Assembly (NCBI RefSeq): GCF_003367355.1
Contig: NZ_CP031413.1
Coordinates: forward strand, 186,001-250,000
DNA: 64,000 nucleotides
Direction of reading: 5' to 3'
Origin: Lysobacter sp. TY2-98
GTDB lineage: Bacteria; Pseudomonadota; Gammaproteobacteria; Xanthomonadales; Xanthomonadaceae
The number at the start of each line of letters is the position of its first letter. Within the stretch, counting starts at the first letter, position 1. The position numbers and the translations under genes are program-made. Below, one piece after another: positions 18,328 through 32,590 of the stretch. The notes beneath the pieces are model-generated. The model was not told the origin of the DNA and did no database searches. It worked only from the letters and a program-made list of their open reading frames with translations.

Positions 18328-19791
18328 TCAGTGGTGGCGCAGGTCGTGTGATGCGTCGGCCTTGCGACGACGCAACGAGCGGCGCTCGTGTGCGCGGGGC
18401 ACGTTATCGTCGACGTCGACGCGGTCGTCCCCGCGTAGCGCCCGGAGATAACTCCGGCACCAGTGCGTGATGTCGTGCGTCTTCAGGCGCTGGAACATCC
18501 CCCGCCAGCGCTCGCGTCGCTCCTCGATCGGCATGGTCATCGCCTGCGCGATTGCATCGCCGGTGCCGTCGAGGTCGTAGGGATTCACGACGAGTGCGCC
18601 GTCCAGCTCACGCGCGGCGCCCGCGAACGGCGACAGCAGCAGCACGCCGGGATCCTCCGCATCCTGCGCAGCGACGAATTCCTTCGCGACGAGATTCATG
18701 CCGTCGCGCAGCGGCGTCACCAGTCCCACCTTCGCCAGCCGGTAGAAGCCGGTCAGCGTCGCGTGCGGGTAATTGCGATTGACGTAGCGCACCGGCGTCC
18801 AGTCGGGCTCGGCGAAGCGTCCGTTGATGTGGCCGGAGAGCTGTTCGAGTTCGCCGCGCAGCTGCCGGTACTCGGCGACGCCGCCGCGCGACACCGGCGC
18901 GATCTGCAGGAACGTCAGCTGCCCCCGCTGCTGCGGATAACGCTTGAGGTAGTTCGCGAACGCCTTGAAGCGTTCGGGCAGGCCCTTGGAATAGTCGAGG
19001 CGGTCGACGCCGATCGCGAGCGCGCGACCGGACAGGCTCGACATCAGGCGTTTGACGCCGGGCTTGGCCGCCGCTTCCCGCGCGAGCTCCGCGATGCGCG
19101 GCGTGTCGATGCTGATCGGGAACGCGCCGGCGCGGAAGCGGCGTCCGTTCGGTGCTTCCAGCAGGCCGCGTTCGATCACGCGGCCGCCGCCGAACAGGCG
19201 CACGTAGTCCTGGAAACGTTCGAGATCGCGTTCGGTCTGGAAGCCGACGAGGTCGCAGGACGAGAAGCCGTCGAAGAGACGCTGATGGCTCGGCAGGGCC
19301 GCGAGCAGATCCGACGACGGCATCGGCACGTGCAGGAAAAAACCGATGCGACACTTGACGCCGCGGTCGCGCAGCAGGCGCGCGAGCGGGATCAGGTGGT
19401 AGTCGTGGATCCAGACCAGGTCATCCTCGCGGAGCATCGGCGCGAGCTTGCCGGCGAACAGCGCGTTGACGACCTGGTAGCCCTCGTAGGTGTCGCGGTC
19501 GTAGTCCACGAGGTCCATGCGGAAGTGCAGTAACGGCCACAACGTGCGATTCGCGAAGCCGTTGTAGTAGTCCTCGTGGTCCTGCGCAGACAGGTCCATG
19601 GTGACGAATTCGATGTTGCCGTCCTGCTGTTCATGCAGACGGCCCGACGCATGCGGATCGATCTTTCCGCTCCAGCCGAACCACAGGCCGCCGTCCTCGC
19701 GCAGCGCGTCGAGCAGCGCGATCGCGAGTCCGCCGGCGCGGGATTCTTCCGGAAGTGCGACACGATTGCTGACGACGACGAGGCGACCCAT
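18328..19791 (-). CDS. otsA: Trehalose-6-phosphate synthase
   Basis: GT20 enzyme joining UDP-glucose and glucose-6-phosphate. 487 residues from the ATG at 19789-19791. Motifs: N-terminal RLVVVSNRVA and AGGLAIALLDAL, WIHDYHLIPLA, GVDRLDYSKGLPERF, and the C-terminal nucleotide-sugar segment GMNLVAKEFVAAQ. A charged, Arg/His-rich tail of about 30 residues is variable. Third gene of the minus-strand run otsB, GH15, otsA, 102 bp after GH15. Confidence 0.96.
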   Translation of the reverse strand: MGRLVVVSNRVALPEESRAGGLAIALLDALREDGGLWFGWSGKIDPHASGRLHEQQDGNIEFVTMDLSAQDHEDYYNGFANRTLWPLLHFRMDLVDYDRDTYEGYQVVNALFAGKLAPMLREDDLVWIHDYHLIPLARLLRDRGVKCRIGFFLHVPMPSSDLLAALPSHQRLFDGFSSCDLVGFQTERDLERFQDYVRLFGGGRVIERGLLEAPNGRRFRAGAFPISIDTPRIAELAREAAAKPGVKRLMSSLSGRALAIGVDRLDYSKGLPERFKAFANYLKRYPQQRGQLTFLQIAPVSRGGVAEYRQLRGELEQLSGHINGRFAEPDWTPVRYVNRNYPHATLTGFYRLAKVGLVTPLRDGMNLVAKEFVAAQDAEDPGVLLLSPFAGAARELDGALVVNPYDLDGTGDAIAQAMTMPIEERRERWRGMFQRLKTHDITHWCRSYLRALRGDDRVDVDDNVPRAHERRSLRRRKADASHDLRHH

Positions 19792-19893
19792 GCGATACCT
19801 GCGCTGCTGCTCCAGCCGGCGATCGCCGGCGCGACGCAGCATGCACGGCGGCATTTCGAGAGTGCGTGATGGCCGCGACCCGCAGGCGGAACG

Positions 19894-21666
19894 CTAGGTT
19901 TCAGAGTCCCACGGTCGACTGAGCCGCATCGCGGCATTGATCAGGCCGACATGCGAATAGGTCTGCGGGAAGTTGCCCCAGAGCTCGTTGCCTTCGAGCG
20001 ACAGGTCTTCCGACAGCAGCCCCAGCGGATTGCGTCGCGCGAGCACGCGTTCGAACATCTCTCGCGCTTCGTCGATGCGGCCGATCGCCGCAAGTGCGTC
20101 CACGTACCAGAACGTGCAGATGGTGAAGCTGGTTTCGGGCACGCCGAAATCGTCGGGCGCGACGTAGCGCAGCATGCCGTCGCCACGACGCAGCTCACGA
20201 CCGACGACGTCGACCGTCGCGGCGAAGCGCGGGTCGTCGGCGCGGACGAAGCCGAGATCGACGAGCAGCAGCAGTACGGCGTCCATGCGACCGCTGCGCG
20301 TGCCTTCGACGAACACGCCGCGCGAAGGGTCGAACGCGAGCTCGCTGATGCGCGCGTGCATGCCGTCGGCGCGTTCGCGCCAGAAGCGGGCGCGTTCATC
20401 CAGTTTCAGGGCGACCGCGATCTTGGCGAGGCGGTCGCACGCCGCCCAGCACATCACCGCCGAGTAGGTATGCACCTCGACCCGGCCGCGGAATTCCCAC
20501 AGGCCCGCATCCGGTTGATCGAAAAGTTCGAACGCACGTTCGCCCAGCCGCTCCAGGCGCCGGAAGTGCGTGCTGCCGCTCGGCAGGTTGAGGCGTCGGT
20601 CGAGATACATCTGCGTCGACGCGAGCACCACGCTGCCGTAGACGTCGTGCTGCGGCTGCACCCAGGCGAGGTTGCCGCGCCGCACCGGGCCCATGCCGCG
20701 GTAGCCGGTCAGTGCCGGCATCTCTTCCTCGTGCAGTTCGCGCTGCAGCCCGATTCCGTAGAGCGGCTGCAGGTGGCCGTCCTCCGGAATCAGGTTGGAG
20801 ACGTAGCGCAGGTATTCCTCCATCGTGCGCGTCGCACCGAGGCGGTTCAGCGCACGCACCACGAACGCGGAATCGCGCAGCCAGCAGTAGCGGTAATCCC
20901 AGTTGCGCTGGGTGTCGGCCGCTTCGGGAATCGACGTCGTCATCGCGGCGACGATCGCGCCCGTTTCGTCGTACTGGCAGAGCTTCAGCGTGATCGCGCT
21001 GCGGATGACCGCGTCCTGCCACTCCAGCGGGACCGACAGCGCGCGCACCCACTCGCGCCAGTAGTCGACCGTCTTCTCCAGTGCCTCGTGCGCGTAGTCG
21101 TCGATGGCGCGGGTGAAGGTCTCGTCCGGGCCGAGGATGAAATTGATCTCGCGATCGAGGAGGAAGGGAATTTCCTCGCGGACCATGCGCACGGGCGCGT
21201 CGGTGTTGAGGCGCAGGGTGAAGCCGGGCAGCACGAAGCGCATGTGGTTGCTGCCCCACGTGCTCTCCGGCACGCGCGCGCCGTAGTCGGCGAGGGGGCG
21301 CAGTCGCACCCGCACGCGCGGTTCGCCCGAGAGCGGGCGCACGGTGCGGATGAGCATCACTGGACGGTAGAAGCGCTTGTACTGCTTCCAGCGCGGCGCG
21401 AGATCGATGATCTCGACGGCGCCGCCGCGCGCGTCGCGCAGCACCGTGCGCAGCACCGCAGTGTTCTCGATGTAGTGCTGTTCGCTCGACACCATGCCCT
21501 CGAGCTCGATCGCGAAGTCGCCGCCATCGATGCGCGGTGACAGCAACGAGCAGAAGGTCGGGTCGCCGTCGAAGGCCGGCACGCAGGCCCAGACCACGCG
21601 GGCCTGCGGGTCGATGAGTGCGCCGATGCTGCCGTTGCCGACCAGGCCCAGGGACAGCGTGCTCAT
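19894..21666 (-). CDS. Glycoside hydrolase family 15 (glucoamylase/trehalase-like)
   Basis: 590 residues from the ATG at 21664-21666. The N-terminal domain begins with a GLVGNGSIGALIDP-type pattern, and the (alpha/alpha)6 barrel shows RNWDYRYCWLRDSAF and EGNELWGNFPQTYSHVGLI, both GH15 signatures. Members hydrolyse alpha-glucans or trehalose. Lying between otsB and otsA, with a 4-bp ATGA overlap with otsB, it probably acts on trehalose or a related glucan, but specificity cannot be read. No signal peptide, so cytoplasmic. Confidence 0.92.
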   Translation of the reverse strand: MSTLSLGLVGNGSIGALIDPQARVVWACVPAFDGDPTFCSLLSPRIDGGDFAIELEGMVSSEQHYIENTAVLRTVLRDARGGAVEIIDLAPRWKQYKRFYRPVMLIRTVRPLSGEPRVRVRLRPLADYGARVPESTWGSNHMRFVLPGFTLRLNTDAPVRMVREEIPFLLDREINFILGPDETFTRAIDDYAHEALEKTVDYWREWVRALSVPLEWQDAVIRSAITLKLCQYDETGAIVAAMTTSIPEAADTQRNWDYRYCWLRDSAFVVRALNRLGATRTMEEYLRYVSNLIPEDGHLQPLYGIGLQRELHEEEMPALTGYRGMGPVRRGNLAWVQPQHDVYGSVVLASTQMYLDRRLNLPSGSTHFRRLERLGERAFELFDQPDAGLWEFRGRVEVHTYSAVMCWAACDRLAKIAVALKLDERARFWRERADGMHARISELAFDPSRGVFVEGTRSGRMDAVLLLLVDLGFVRADDPRFAATVDVVGRELRRGDGMLRYVAPDDFGVPETSFTICTFWYVDALAAIGRIDEAREMFERVLARRNPLGLLSEDLSLEGNELWGNFPQTYSHVGLINAAMRLSRPWDSET

Positions 21667-22430
21667 GCGATCGTTCCGAGTCGCATCGCGCCGTCGGCGA
21701 TCCACTGCCGCAGCGCGGAGGTGTCGGCCAGCGTATGCGTGGCCAGGCTCGGCACGCGGTCGCCGACGCGCACCGACAGGCCACCGAGGCGATTCGCCGC
21801 GGCGAAGCCGTCCTCGTCGGTCAGGTCGTCGCCGGCAAAGACGGGCGTGCGGCCGTCGAACGGCGCGACGCGCATCAGGCGGTGCACGGCATCGCCCTTG
21901 TCGGCGTGGGCCGGTCGGAGCTCGACCACGCAGTTGCCGTGCTGCAGGCGGTAGCCGGGAAGATTGGTGAGCGCTGCCGCGGCGATCGCCTGCAGCGGTG
22001 ACGCCGCTGCAGGCGCCGCGCGCCAGTGCAGGGCGAGGGCGATGCCCTTGTCTTCGACGCGTGCGCCGGGGTGCGCGCTGGCGATCTGTTCGGCCGCTTC
22101 GCGCGCGCGCTGCAGATCCGGCGGCGGGTCGAGTGCAGGCGCGTGCTCGATCGCCTCGCGCAGTTCGAGCCCGTGCAGTCCGGCCGCCGGTGCGCGCAGG
22201 GCCGGGAATAGCCGATCGAGCTGCGCGATGCGGCGTCCGCTCACCAGCGCGAGCGCGCCGTCGAGCGCGCTCGACAGTCGCGACAGCGCGTCGCCCAGGC
22301 CGTCGGGAACGTGCACGTCGTCGGGGTCGTCGGCGAAATCGAGCAGGCAGCCGTCGACATCGAGGAACAGCGCCCAGTGCGGTTGCACGGGCGGCGGGGC
22401 GGGCAGGTCCAGCGGGGCGGTCGCACTCAT
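21663..22430 (-). CDS. otsB: Trehalose-6-phosphate phosphatase
   Basis: HAD-superfamily phosphatase releasing trehalose from trehalose-6-phosphate. 255 residues. Motif I LFLDVDGCLLDF carries the nucleophile Asp, motif II is ALVSGRR, and motif IV is AGDDLTDEDGF with the Mg-binding aspartates. First gene of the otsB-GH15-otsA operon; its TGA overlaps the GH15 ATG. Divergent from clpB across 157 bp, so stress promoters for both may share this gap. Confidence 0.95.
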   Translation of the reverse strand: MSATAPLDLPAPPPVQPHWALFLDVDGCLLDFADDPDDVHVPDGLGDALSRLSSALDGALALVSGRRIAQLDRLFPALRAPAAGLHGLELREAIEHAPALDPPPDLQRAREAAEQIASAHPGARVEDKGIALALHWRAAPAAASPLQAIAAAALTNLPGYRLQHGNCVVELRPAHADKGDAVHRLMRVAPFDGRTPVFAGDDLTDEDGFAAANRLGGLSVRVGDRVPSLATHTLADTSALRQWIADGAMRLGTIA

Positions 22431-22511
22431 CCGGCGGAGTCTGGTGGGCGGCGCGTAAGGAGCGGGTGGACGGCGCGCATTTGACGCGCTGCTGAGCGGT
22501 CGCGCGCGACG

Positions 22512-22540
22512 CTTGAATCACCGGGCATAGTCCGCATCTA
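22512..22540 (+). promoter_or_regulatory. Sigma-32-like heat-shock promoter of clpB
   Basis: CTTGAA (22512-22517), a 14-bp spacer, then CCGCATCT (22532-22539), against the sigma-32 consensus CTTGAAA, N11-16, CCCCATnT. It lies 48 bp before the clpB ATG. clpB is a known heat-shock gene; use of this site is inferred. Confidence 0.7.
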
Positions 22541-22587
22541 TCGGACATCGCGGTCGATGGCCGCCCCCGGTTTCCGAGGACTCTCCC

Positions 22588-25239
<2,652 letters not shown>

Positions 25240-25247
25240 TCGGACCT

Positions 25248-25277
25248 GAAGAGGCCGCGGGACACCGCGGCCTCTTC
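25248..25277. terminator. Bidirectional hairpin between clpB and the next minus-strand gene
   Basis: GAAGAGGCCGCGG (25248-25260), loop GACA, CCGCGGCCTCTTC (25265-25277): a perfect 13-bp stem between two convergent genes. The T-tract is weak on both sides. Confidence 0.75.
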
Positions 25278-25282
25278 GCTTG

Positions 25283-25882
25283 CTACTTCGACGCCTTGAA
25301 CTTCAGCGCGCCGTCGTAGGCCGGCCATGCGATCGACGTGTCCCCGCGGACATTGATCGCGACCGGCGTGCTCGTGGCGCTATCGGTGGTCACCGACGTC
25401 ATCAGCGCCGGCATGTACCACTCGACGAGGAACGTCATGTCGCGATCGATGATGGGAAGCATCGTCAGGGTCGTCGTCTTGCCGGGCTCGATCGTGAACT
25501 TCACGACGTCGGCGTTCACAAACGCGCCCTTGGCCAGCACCTTCTCCGGGCTGAAAGCCGTGTGCATTTCAAGGCCGATACCGGTGAGCGAGTACTCGCC
25601 GGGCGGAAGCGCGAGCGTCTCGCTGCGGCCGTAGCGCGTCATGTGCGCGATGTCGAAATCGATGAAGCGCTTGTTGACCATCGTCACCACCATCTGGTGA
25701 TCCTTCAGGCCCCATTCGATGCCGCCGGATTCCAGCTGCGACTGGATCTTCGGTTTGAGCGTCACTTCCGACTGGAACGGCTTGACGTCGAGCACGAGCG
25801 TGCCGGTCACGTCCTGGGCGAACGCCGGCGCGGCGACGGCGAGCAATGCCGCGAGCGCGGCGGTCTTGAACAGACTGAGCAT
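25283..25882 (-). CDS. Secreted protein of unknown function
   Basis: 199 residues. A clear Sec signal peptide (MLSLFKTAALAALLAVAAPA, cleavage after AFA) is followed by a beta-rich periplasmic protein (VTGTLVLDVKPF, PPGEYSLTGIGLE, TFLVEWYMPALM). I do not recognise a family. The PPGEYSLTGIGLE part resembles small surface-associated beta-sandwich modules. ATG at 25880-25882. Separate from the sirtuin gene by 41 bp on the same strand; no functional link is evident. Confidence 0.75.
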   Translation of the reverse strand: MLSLFKTAALAALLAVAAPAFAQDVTGTLVLDVKPFQSEVTLKPKIQSQLESGGIEWGLKDHQMVVTMVNKRFIDFDIAHMTRYGRSETLALPPGEYSLTGIGLEMHTAFSPEKVLAKGAFVNADVVKFTIEPGKTTTLTMLPIIDRDMTFLVEWYMPALMTSVTTDSATSTPVAINVRGDTSIAWPAYDGALKFKASK

Positions 25883-25923
25883 TCGATCCCCTGGTGATGC
25901 GCCTCCCCGGCGCCGCCGGGATT

Positions 25924-26649
25924 CTAGACGGCACCCAGCGAATCGACGAATCGCAGGAGGCCCATGCTTGCCGGCATCGCCCAGTAGTCGTCGACATCGT
26001 GCGTGAGCGCGCTTCGCGACGGATTGATCTCCAGCACCGGCACGCCGCGCCGTCGCGCCAGGGTGGGTAACGACGCCGCGGGCTGCACGAGTCCCGACGT
26101 GCCGACGACCACCACGCGATCCGCACCCGCGGTCGCCGATACGGCTGCATCCCACGCCCGCTCTGGAAGCGCTTCACCGAACCACACGACATCGGGGCGG
26201 AGCGGTCCGGTGCAACGCTCGCAGCGTGGAGGCGCCTCGCGCCGGCCGTCGTCCGGCCCGTCGTACGGCGCGACGATGGGGTCGGGTTCCCGCCAGGCGC
26301 CGCAGTCCGCGCAGCGCGAACGCAGCAGCCGTCCGTGCAGATGCTCGACCCGCGTGCTGCCTGCGCGCTCGTGGAGGTCATCGACGTTCTGGGTCACCAC
26401 GTGCACATCGTGGCCGAGGCATTCGAGTGTCGCGAGCGCGTCGTGCCCGGCGTTCGGCCGCGCACGCAGTACCTGCGCGGCGCGCCAGCGGTACCAGCCC
26501 CAGACGAGGTCGGGGTCGCCCCGGAATGCTCCGGGCGTCGCGAGGCGCTCCGCGTCGAAACGCGACCACAGACCGGTGAGTGCATCGCGGAACGTCGGCA
26601 CGCCGCTTTCCGCGGACATGCCGGCCCCGGTGAGCACGACGAGCTTCAC
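25924..26649 (-). CDS. cobB: NAD-dependent protein deacylase, sirtuin (CobB-like)
   Basis: Sir2-family enzyme removing acyl groups from lysine with NAD. 241 residues from the GTG at 26647-26649, one base from the end of the upstream gene. Motifs: GAGMSAESGVPTFRD (NAD binding), TQNVDDLHERAG with catalytic His in VEHLHG, and two CxxC pairs (CADC and CERC) for zinc. WYRWR supplies the Tyr-x-x-Arg pair that in class III sirtuins recognises succinyl or malonyl groups, so desuccinylase activity is plausible. Longer frames upstream lack support. Confidence 0.92.
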   Translation of the reverse strand: MKLVVLTGAGMSAESGVPTFRDALTGLWSRFDAERLATPGAFRGDPDLVWGWYRWRAAQVLRARPNAGHDALATLECLGHDVHVVTQNVDDLHERAGSTRVEHLHGRLLRSRCADCGAWREPDPIVAPYDGPDDGRREAPPRCERCTGPLRPDVVWFGEALPERAWDAAVSATAGADRVVVVGTSGLVQPAASLPTLARRRGVPVLEINPSRSALTHDVDDYWAMPASMGLLRFVDSLGAV

Positions 26650-26650
26650 G

Positions 26651-28315
26651 TCAGGCGGTGGCCGGCGGCAGCGAACGCTCGCCGCGGAACGCGGGCAACG
26701 CTCCGACCATCTCCGCAAGGCTGTGCGCGAGTTCGCGTTCGGCCATCACCGCGCCGTCGGCGCCGCGTTCGAGCAGGTACTTCACCCCCGCATCGGAATG
26801 CGCGCGGGCGATCACGCTGATCGTCGGATTCAGTTCGCGAAGGCGTTCGATGATCTCGCCCGACTCGAACGCGTTCGGAATCGCGACCAGCGCCATCTGC
26901 GCACGATCGGGGCGAGCTTCCGACAGCACCGCCGGGTTCGCCGCGTGACCGCGCACGGCCGGGATTCCGGCGGCACGCGCGCGTTCGACCAGTGGCAGAT
27001 CGTCGTCGATGACCACGAGCGGAATGTCGTGTGCCTGCAGCAGCGGCCCGAGTTCGCTGCCCACGCGCCCGTAGCCGATCAGGATCACGTGCGGACGTTC
27101 GCCATCCGGCAGTGGCGGTGATATCACCTCGATCGCCTCCGGCTTGCCGCGCTCGCGGCGCGCCTCGATGCGGTCGTGCAGGGCGAACAGCAGCGGATTG
27201 ACGATGATCGAGAGAATCGCTGCAGCGAGGATCAGGCTCTGGCCGTCCTTGGACAGCATGCCCAGCGACACCCCGAGGCCGGCGAGGATGAAGGAGAACT
27301 CGCCGATCTGCGACAGGCTGACCGCGAGCAGGCGCGCCGTGCCGCTCGGCTTGCCCAGCAGGCGCGCGACGGCCCACGCCGCGATGCCGTTGCCGACCAC
27401 CACCACGAGAAACGTCGCGAGCACGTTCACGGGTTCGGTGACGAGGATCATCGGGTCGAACAGCATGCCGACGGAGACGAAGAACAGCACCGCGAACGCA
27501 TCGCGCAGCGGCAGCGTTTCGTTCGCGGCCTGATGGCTGAATTCGGATTCGCTGAGGATGACGCCCGCGAAGAACGCGCCCAGCGCGAACGACACGCCGA
27601 ACAGGTGCGCGGATCCGAACGCGACGCCGAGCGCGATCGTCAGCACGCACAGGGTGAACAACTCGCGCGAGCCGGTGGCGGCGACGCGTTCGAGGATCCA
27701 CGGAATCACGCGCTTGCCGACCAGAAGCATGAACACCACGAAGCCGCCGACCTTCGCGATCGTCGTCAGCAGCGCGCCGCCGAGGCTGCCGCCTTCGCGG
27801 CCGCCCAACGCGGGCAGCAGCACCAGCGCCAGCACCATCGCGAGGTCCTCGACGATCAGCCAGCCCACCGCGATGCGCCCGCGCGAGGTGTCGAGCAGTC
27901 GTCGCTCTTCGAGGCCGCGCAGCACGACGACGGTACTCGCCACCGACAGCGCGAGCCCGAACACGATGCCGGTCACGTTCGGCCAGCCGATCAGGCGCGC
28001 CAGACCCCAGCCCAGCGCGGTGACCACAGCGATCTGCACCAGCGCGCCCGGCACCGCGATGTTCTTCACGTCCAGCAGGTCGCGCAGCGAGAAGTGCAGG
28101 CCGACGCCGAACATCAGCAGGATCACGCCGATCTCCGCCAGCTGCGGCGCCAGCGAGGCGTCGCCGATGAACCCGGGGGTGAACGGGCCCATGAGCACAC
28201 CGGCGAGCAGGTAGCCGACGAGGGGCGACAGGCGCAGGCGGTGGGCGAGCCCGCCGAACAGAAAGGCGAGGGCGAAGCCCACGACGAGCAGGGCGATGAG
28301 CGAGGTGTGGTGCAT
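26651..28315 (-). CDS. ybaL: CPA2-family cation/proton antiporter, YbaL-like
   Basis: 554 residues. The N-terminal ~380 residues form the multi-helix Na+/H+-exchanger domain (LSPLVGYLLAGVLMGPFTPG, ALSVASTVVVLRGLEE, FALGAFFAGVILSESEF). From about residue 405, HVILIGYGRVGSELGPLLQ begins a Rossmann-type TrkA-N (RCK) domain for nucleotide or redox control. This architecture is that of KefB/KefC-like YbaL, a predicted K+/H+ antiporter. The downstream sirtuin start abuts its stop, suggesting cotranscription. Divergent from the ABC-F gene. Confidence 0.9.
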   Translation of the reverse strand: MHHTSLIALLVVGFALAFLFGGLAHRLRLSPLVGYLLAGVLMGPFTPGFIGDASLAPQLAEIGVILLMFGVGLHFSLRDLLDVKNIAVPGALVQIAVVTALGWGLARLIGWPNVTGIVFGLALSVASTVVVLRGLEERRLLDTSRGRIAVGWLIVEDLAMVLALVLLPALGGREGGSLGGALLTTIAKVGGFVVFMLLVGKRVIPWILERVAATGSRELFTLCVLTIALGVAFGSAHLFGVSFALGAFFAGVILSESEFSHQAANETLPLRDAFAVLFFVSVGMLFDPMILVTEPVNVLATFLVVVVGNGIAAWAVARLLGKPSGTARLLAVSLSQIGEFSFILAGLGVSLGMLSKDGQSLILAAAILSIIVNPLLFALHDRIEARRERGKPEAIEVISPPLPDGERPHVILIGYGRVGSELGPLLQAHDIPLVVIDDDLPLVERARAAGIPAVRGHAANPAVLSEARPDRAQMALVAIPNAFESGEIIERLRELNPTISVIARAHSDAGVKYLLERGADGAVMAERELAHSLAEMVGALPAFRGERSLPPATA

Positions 28316-28427
28316 GGGGTCGTCGGCAGTGGGGAAGTGGCGCGGCGGCCGTTCAGCACCTTAACCGTCGTGCGTCTCCGTGATGTGGGCGCCAGGTCGG
28401 GCTCGGACGCCCCGGTACAATGTCCGG

Positions 28428-30272
<1,845 letters not shown>

Positions 30273-30347
30273 CGCTCCCTTTCCGCTTGAAAACCCGCCT
30301 GCGGGCCCCATCGTCGGGCTCGAGGTTCCAACGAAACGACACCGCGC

Positions 30348-30707
30348 ATGCCCATCTACGCCTTCGAATGCGCCGCCTGCGGCCATGACTTCGACCGCCT
30401 GCAGAAGCTCAGCGACGCGGACCCGGCCGACTGCCCGCAGTGCAGCGCGCCGCAGGTCCGCCGTCGACTGACCGCACCGCAGTTCCGCCTCGCCGGCGGC
30501 GGCTGGTACGAGACCGACTTCAAGAAGGATGGCGACAAGAAGCGGAACCTCGCGGGCGACGGCGGGTCGTCGTCCGGCAGCGCGTCCTCGGGCGGTGCGT
30601 CGTCGGGTGGCGGCGACGCCAAGCCGGCGGCTCCAGCGTCTGGCTCGTCGGCTAGCTGCGGTTCGACCTCAGGCAGCAGCTCGGGCGGCACGTCCGCGGC
30701 GAGCTGA
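30348..30707 (+). CDS. FmdB-type zinc-ribbon protein
   Basis: 119 residues. N-terminal MPIYAFECAACGHDF with two CxxC pairs (CAAC near 8-11, CPQC near 29-32) is the FmdB zinc-ribbon signature. The rest is a Ser/Gly/Ala-rich, probably unstructured tail with a final CGSTSG. The family was named from formamidase regulation, but its general role is unknown. 75 bp after the ABC-F gene and 110 bp before aspS, same strand. Confidence 0.9.
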   Translation: MPIYAFECAACGHDFDRLQKLSDADPADCPQCSAPQVRRRLTAPQFRLAGGGWYETDFKKDGDKKRNLAGDGGSSSGSASSGGASSGGGDAKPAAPASGSSASCGSTSGSSSGGTSAAS

Positions 30708-30817
30708 ATACGTCGGCATCGAACGGTCGACACGCGTCGGGCCGGGTCCGCAGCCCGCGCGGACGCTAAACTAGCCGGCTCATCCGCGCCCGCTTCCGGG
30801 GCGCCGCCGGAGTGTCC

Positions 30818-32590
30818 ATGCGTACCCAGTTCTGCGGCCTCGTCGACGAGCGCCTGATCGGCCAGACCGTCACCCTCTGCGGGTGGGTCAACAGCGCCCG
30901 CGTCCAGAGCCACCAGACCTTCATCGACCTGCGCGACCACGAAGGCGTCGTGCAGGTGCTCGTCGAGAGCGACCAGCCCGAGCTGTTCAAGGCCGCGGCG
31001 GCACTCGGCAACGAGGACGCCGTGCGCGTCACCGGCACCGTGCGCGCGCGCTACGCCGCGAATGACAAGATCCGCACCGGCCGCGTCGAGATCATCCCGA
31101 CGTCGATCGAAGTGCTGAACAAGGCCGACCCGCTGCCGTTCCACGCGCACGAGAACGCGGGCGAGGACATCCGCCTCAAGTACCGCTACCTCGACATGCG
31201 CCGTCCCGAGATGCAGCAGATGATGCGCACGCGCATCAAGCTTGTCGCGGCGCTGCGCCGCTACCTCGACGAGCGCGGCTTCCAGGACATCGAGACGCCG
31301 ATCCTCACCAAGGCCACGCCCGAAGGCGCGCGCGACTTCCTCGTGCCGGCGCGCATGCATCCGGGCGAGTTCTACGCGCTGCCGCAGTCGCCGCAGCTGT
31401 TCAAGCAGATCCTGATGATGGCGGGCTTCGACCGCTACTACCAGATCGCGCGCTGCTTCCGCGACGAAGCGCTCCGTGCCGACCGCCAGCTCGAATTCAC
31501 GCAGCTCGACATGGAGTTCGCGTGGGTGTCCGAGCGTGACGTGCAGGACATGGTCGAGGAGATGATCCGCAGCGTGTTCCGCGACGTCATTGGCGTCGAA
31601 CTCGATGCGGAATTCCCGCGCATGACCTATGCCGAAGCGATGCGTCGCTACGGTTCGGACAAGCCGGACCTGCGCATCGCGATGGAGTTCACCGACATCG
31701 CGGAGCTGGTGAAGAACTGCGAGTTCAAGGTCTTCACCGACTGGGCGAACCACGCCGACGGTCGCGTCGTCGCGCTGTGCGCAACGGGCGGCGCGCAGCT
31801 GTCGCGCAAGCAGATCGACGAGCTCGGCGCGCATGCCGCAAAGTACGGCGCGAAGGGGGTCGCGTGGATGAAGGTCGAGGACGCGTCGAAGGGCCGCGAC
31901 GGCATCAATTCGCCGATCGCGAAGTTCCTTGACGACGCCACGCTCGACGCGATCCTGCGCGCGACCAAGGCGAACACCGGCGACGCCATCTTCTTCGGCG
32001 CGGCGACCTACAAGTCGGCGTCCGATTTCATGGGCGCGCTGCGCCTGAAGCTCGGCAAGGATCTCGGCCTGGTGCAGGACGGCTGGAAGCCGCTGTGGGT
32101 CACCGACTTCCCGATGTTCGAGTGGGACGAAGAGGAGCAGCGCTACGTCGCGCTGCATCACCCGTTCACCGCGCCGAGCGTCGACGACGAGGCCGACCTG
32201 CGTGCGAACGCTGCGACGGCGGTGTCGCGTGGCTACGACATGGTGCTCAACGGCAACGAGATCGGCGGCGGTTCGATCCGCATCCATCGCTCGTCGATGC
32301 AGTCGGCCGTGTTCGACCTGCTCGGCATCGGCCGCGAGGAAGCCGAGCTCAAGTTCGGCTTCCTGCTCGAAGCGCTGCGCTACGGCGCGCCGCCGCACGG
32401 CGGCATCGCCTTCGGCATCGACCGCATCGCCGCGCTGATGGCCGGCACCGAGTCCATTCGCGACGTCATTCCGTTCCCGAAGACGACGTCCGCGCAGTGC
32501 CTGATGACCGGCGCGCCGTCGCCGATTCCGGACGCGCAGCTGAAGGAAGTGCACATCGCGGTGCGTCCGCGCGAGGCCAAGGCCGAGTGA
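30818..32590 (+). CDS. aspS: Aspartyl-tRNA synthetase
   Basis: Class II enzyme charging tRNA-Asp. 590 residues, standard bacterial length. N-terminal OB-fold anticodon domain [20 protein letters not shown]; class II motif 2 [19 protein letters not shown]; bacterial insertion domain about 285-420; motif 3 [15 protein letters not shown]. The ATG at 30818 gives the conserved start; a GTG two codons earlier is also open. The TGA overlaps the GTG of the acetyltransferase gene. Confidence 0.97.
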   Translation: MRTQFCGLVDERLIGQTVTLCGWVNSARVQSHQTFIDLRDHEGVVQVLVESDQPELFKAAAALGNEDAVRVTGTVRARYAANDKIRTGRVEIIPTSIEVLNKADPLPFHAHENAGEDIRLKYRYLDMRRPEMQQMMRTRIKLVAALRRYLDERGFQDIETPILTKATPEGARDFLVPARMHPGEFYALPQSPQLFKQILMMAGFDRYYQIARCFRDEALRADRQLEFTQLDMEFAWVSERDVQDMVEEMIRSVFRDVIGVELDAEFPRMTYAEAMRRYGSDKPDLRIAMEFTDIAELVKNCEFKVFTDWANHADGRVVALCATGGAQLSRKQIDELGAHAAKYGAKGVAWMKVEDASKGRDGINSPIAKFLDDATLDAILRATKANTGDAIFFGAATYKSASDFMGALRLKLGKDLGLVQDGWKPLWVTDFPMFEWDEEEQRYVALHHPFTAPSVDDEADLRANAATAVSRGYDMVLNGNEIGGGSIRIHRSSMQSAVFDLLGIGREEAELKFGFLLEALRYGAPPHGGIAFGIDRIAALMAGTESIRDVIPFPKTTSAQCLMTGAPSPIPDAQLKEVHIAVRPREAKAE

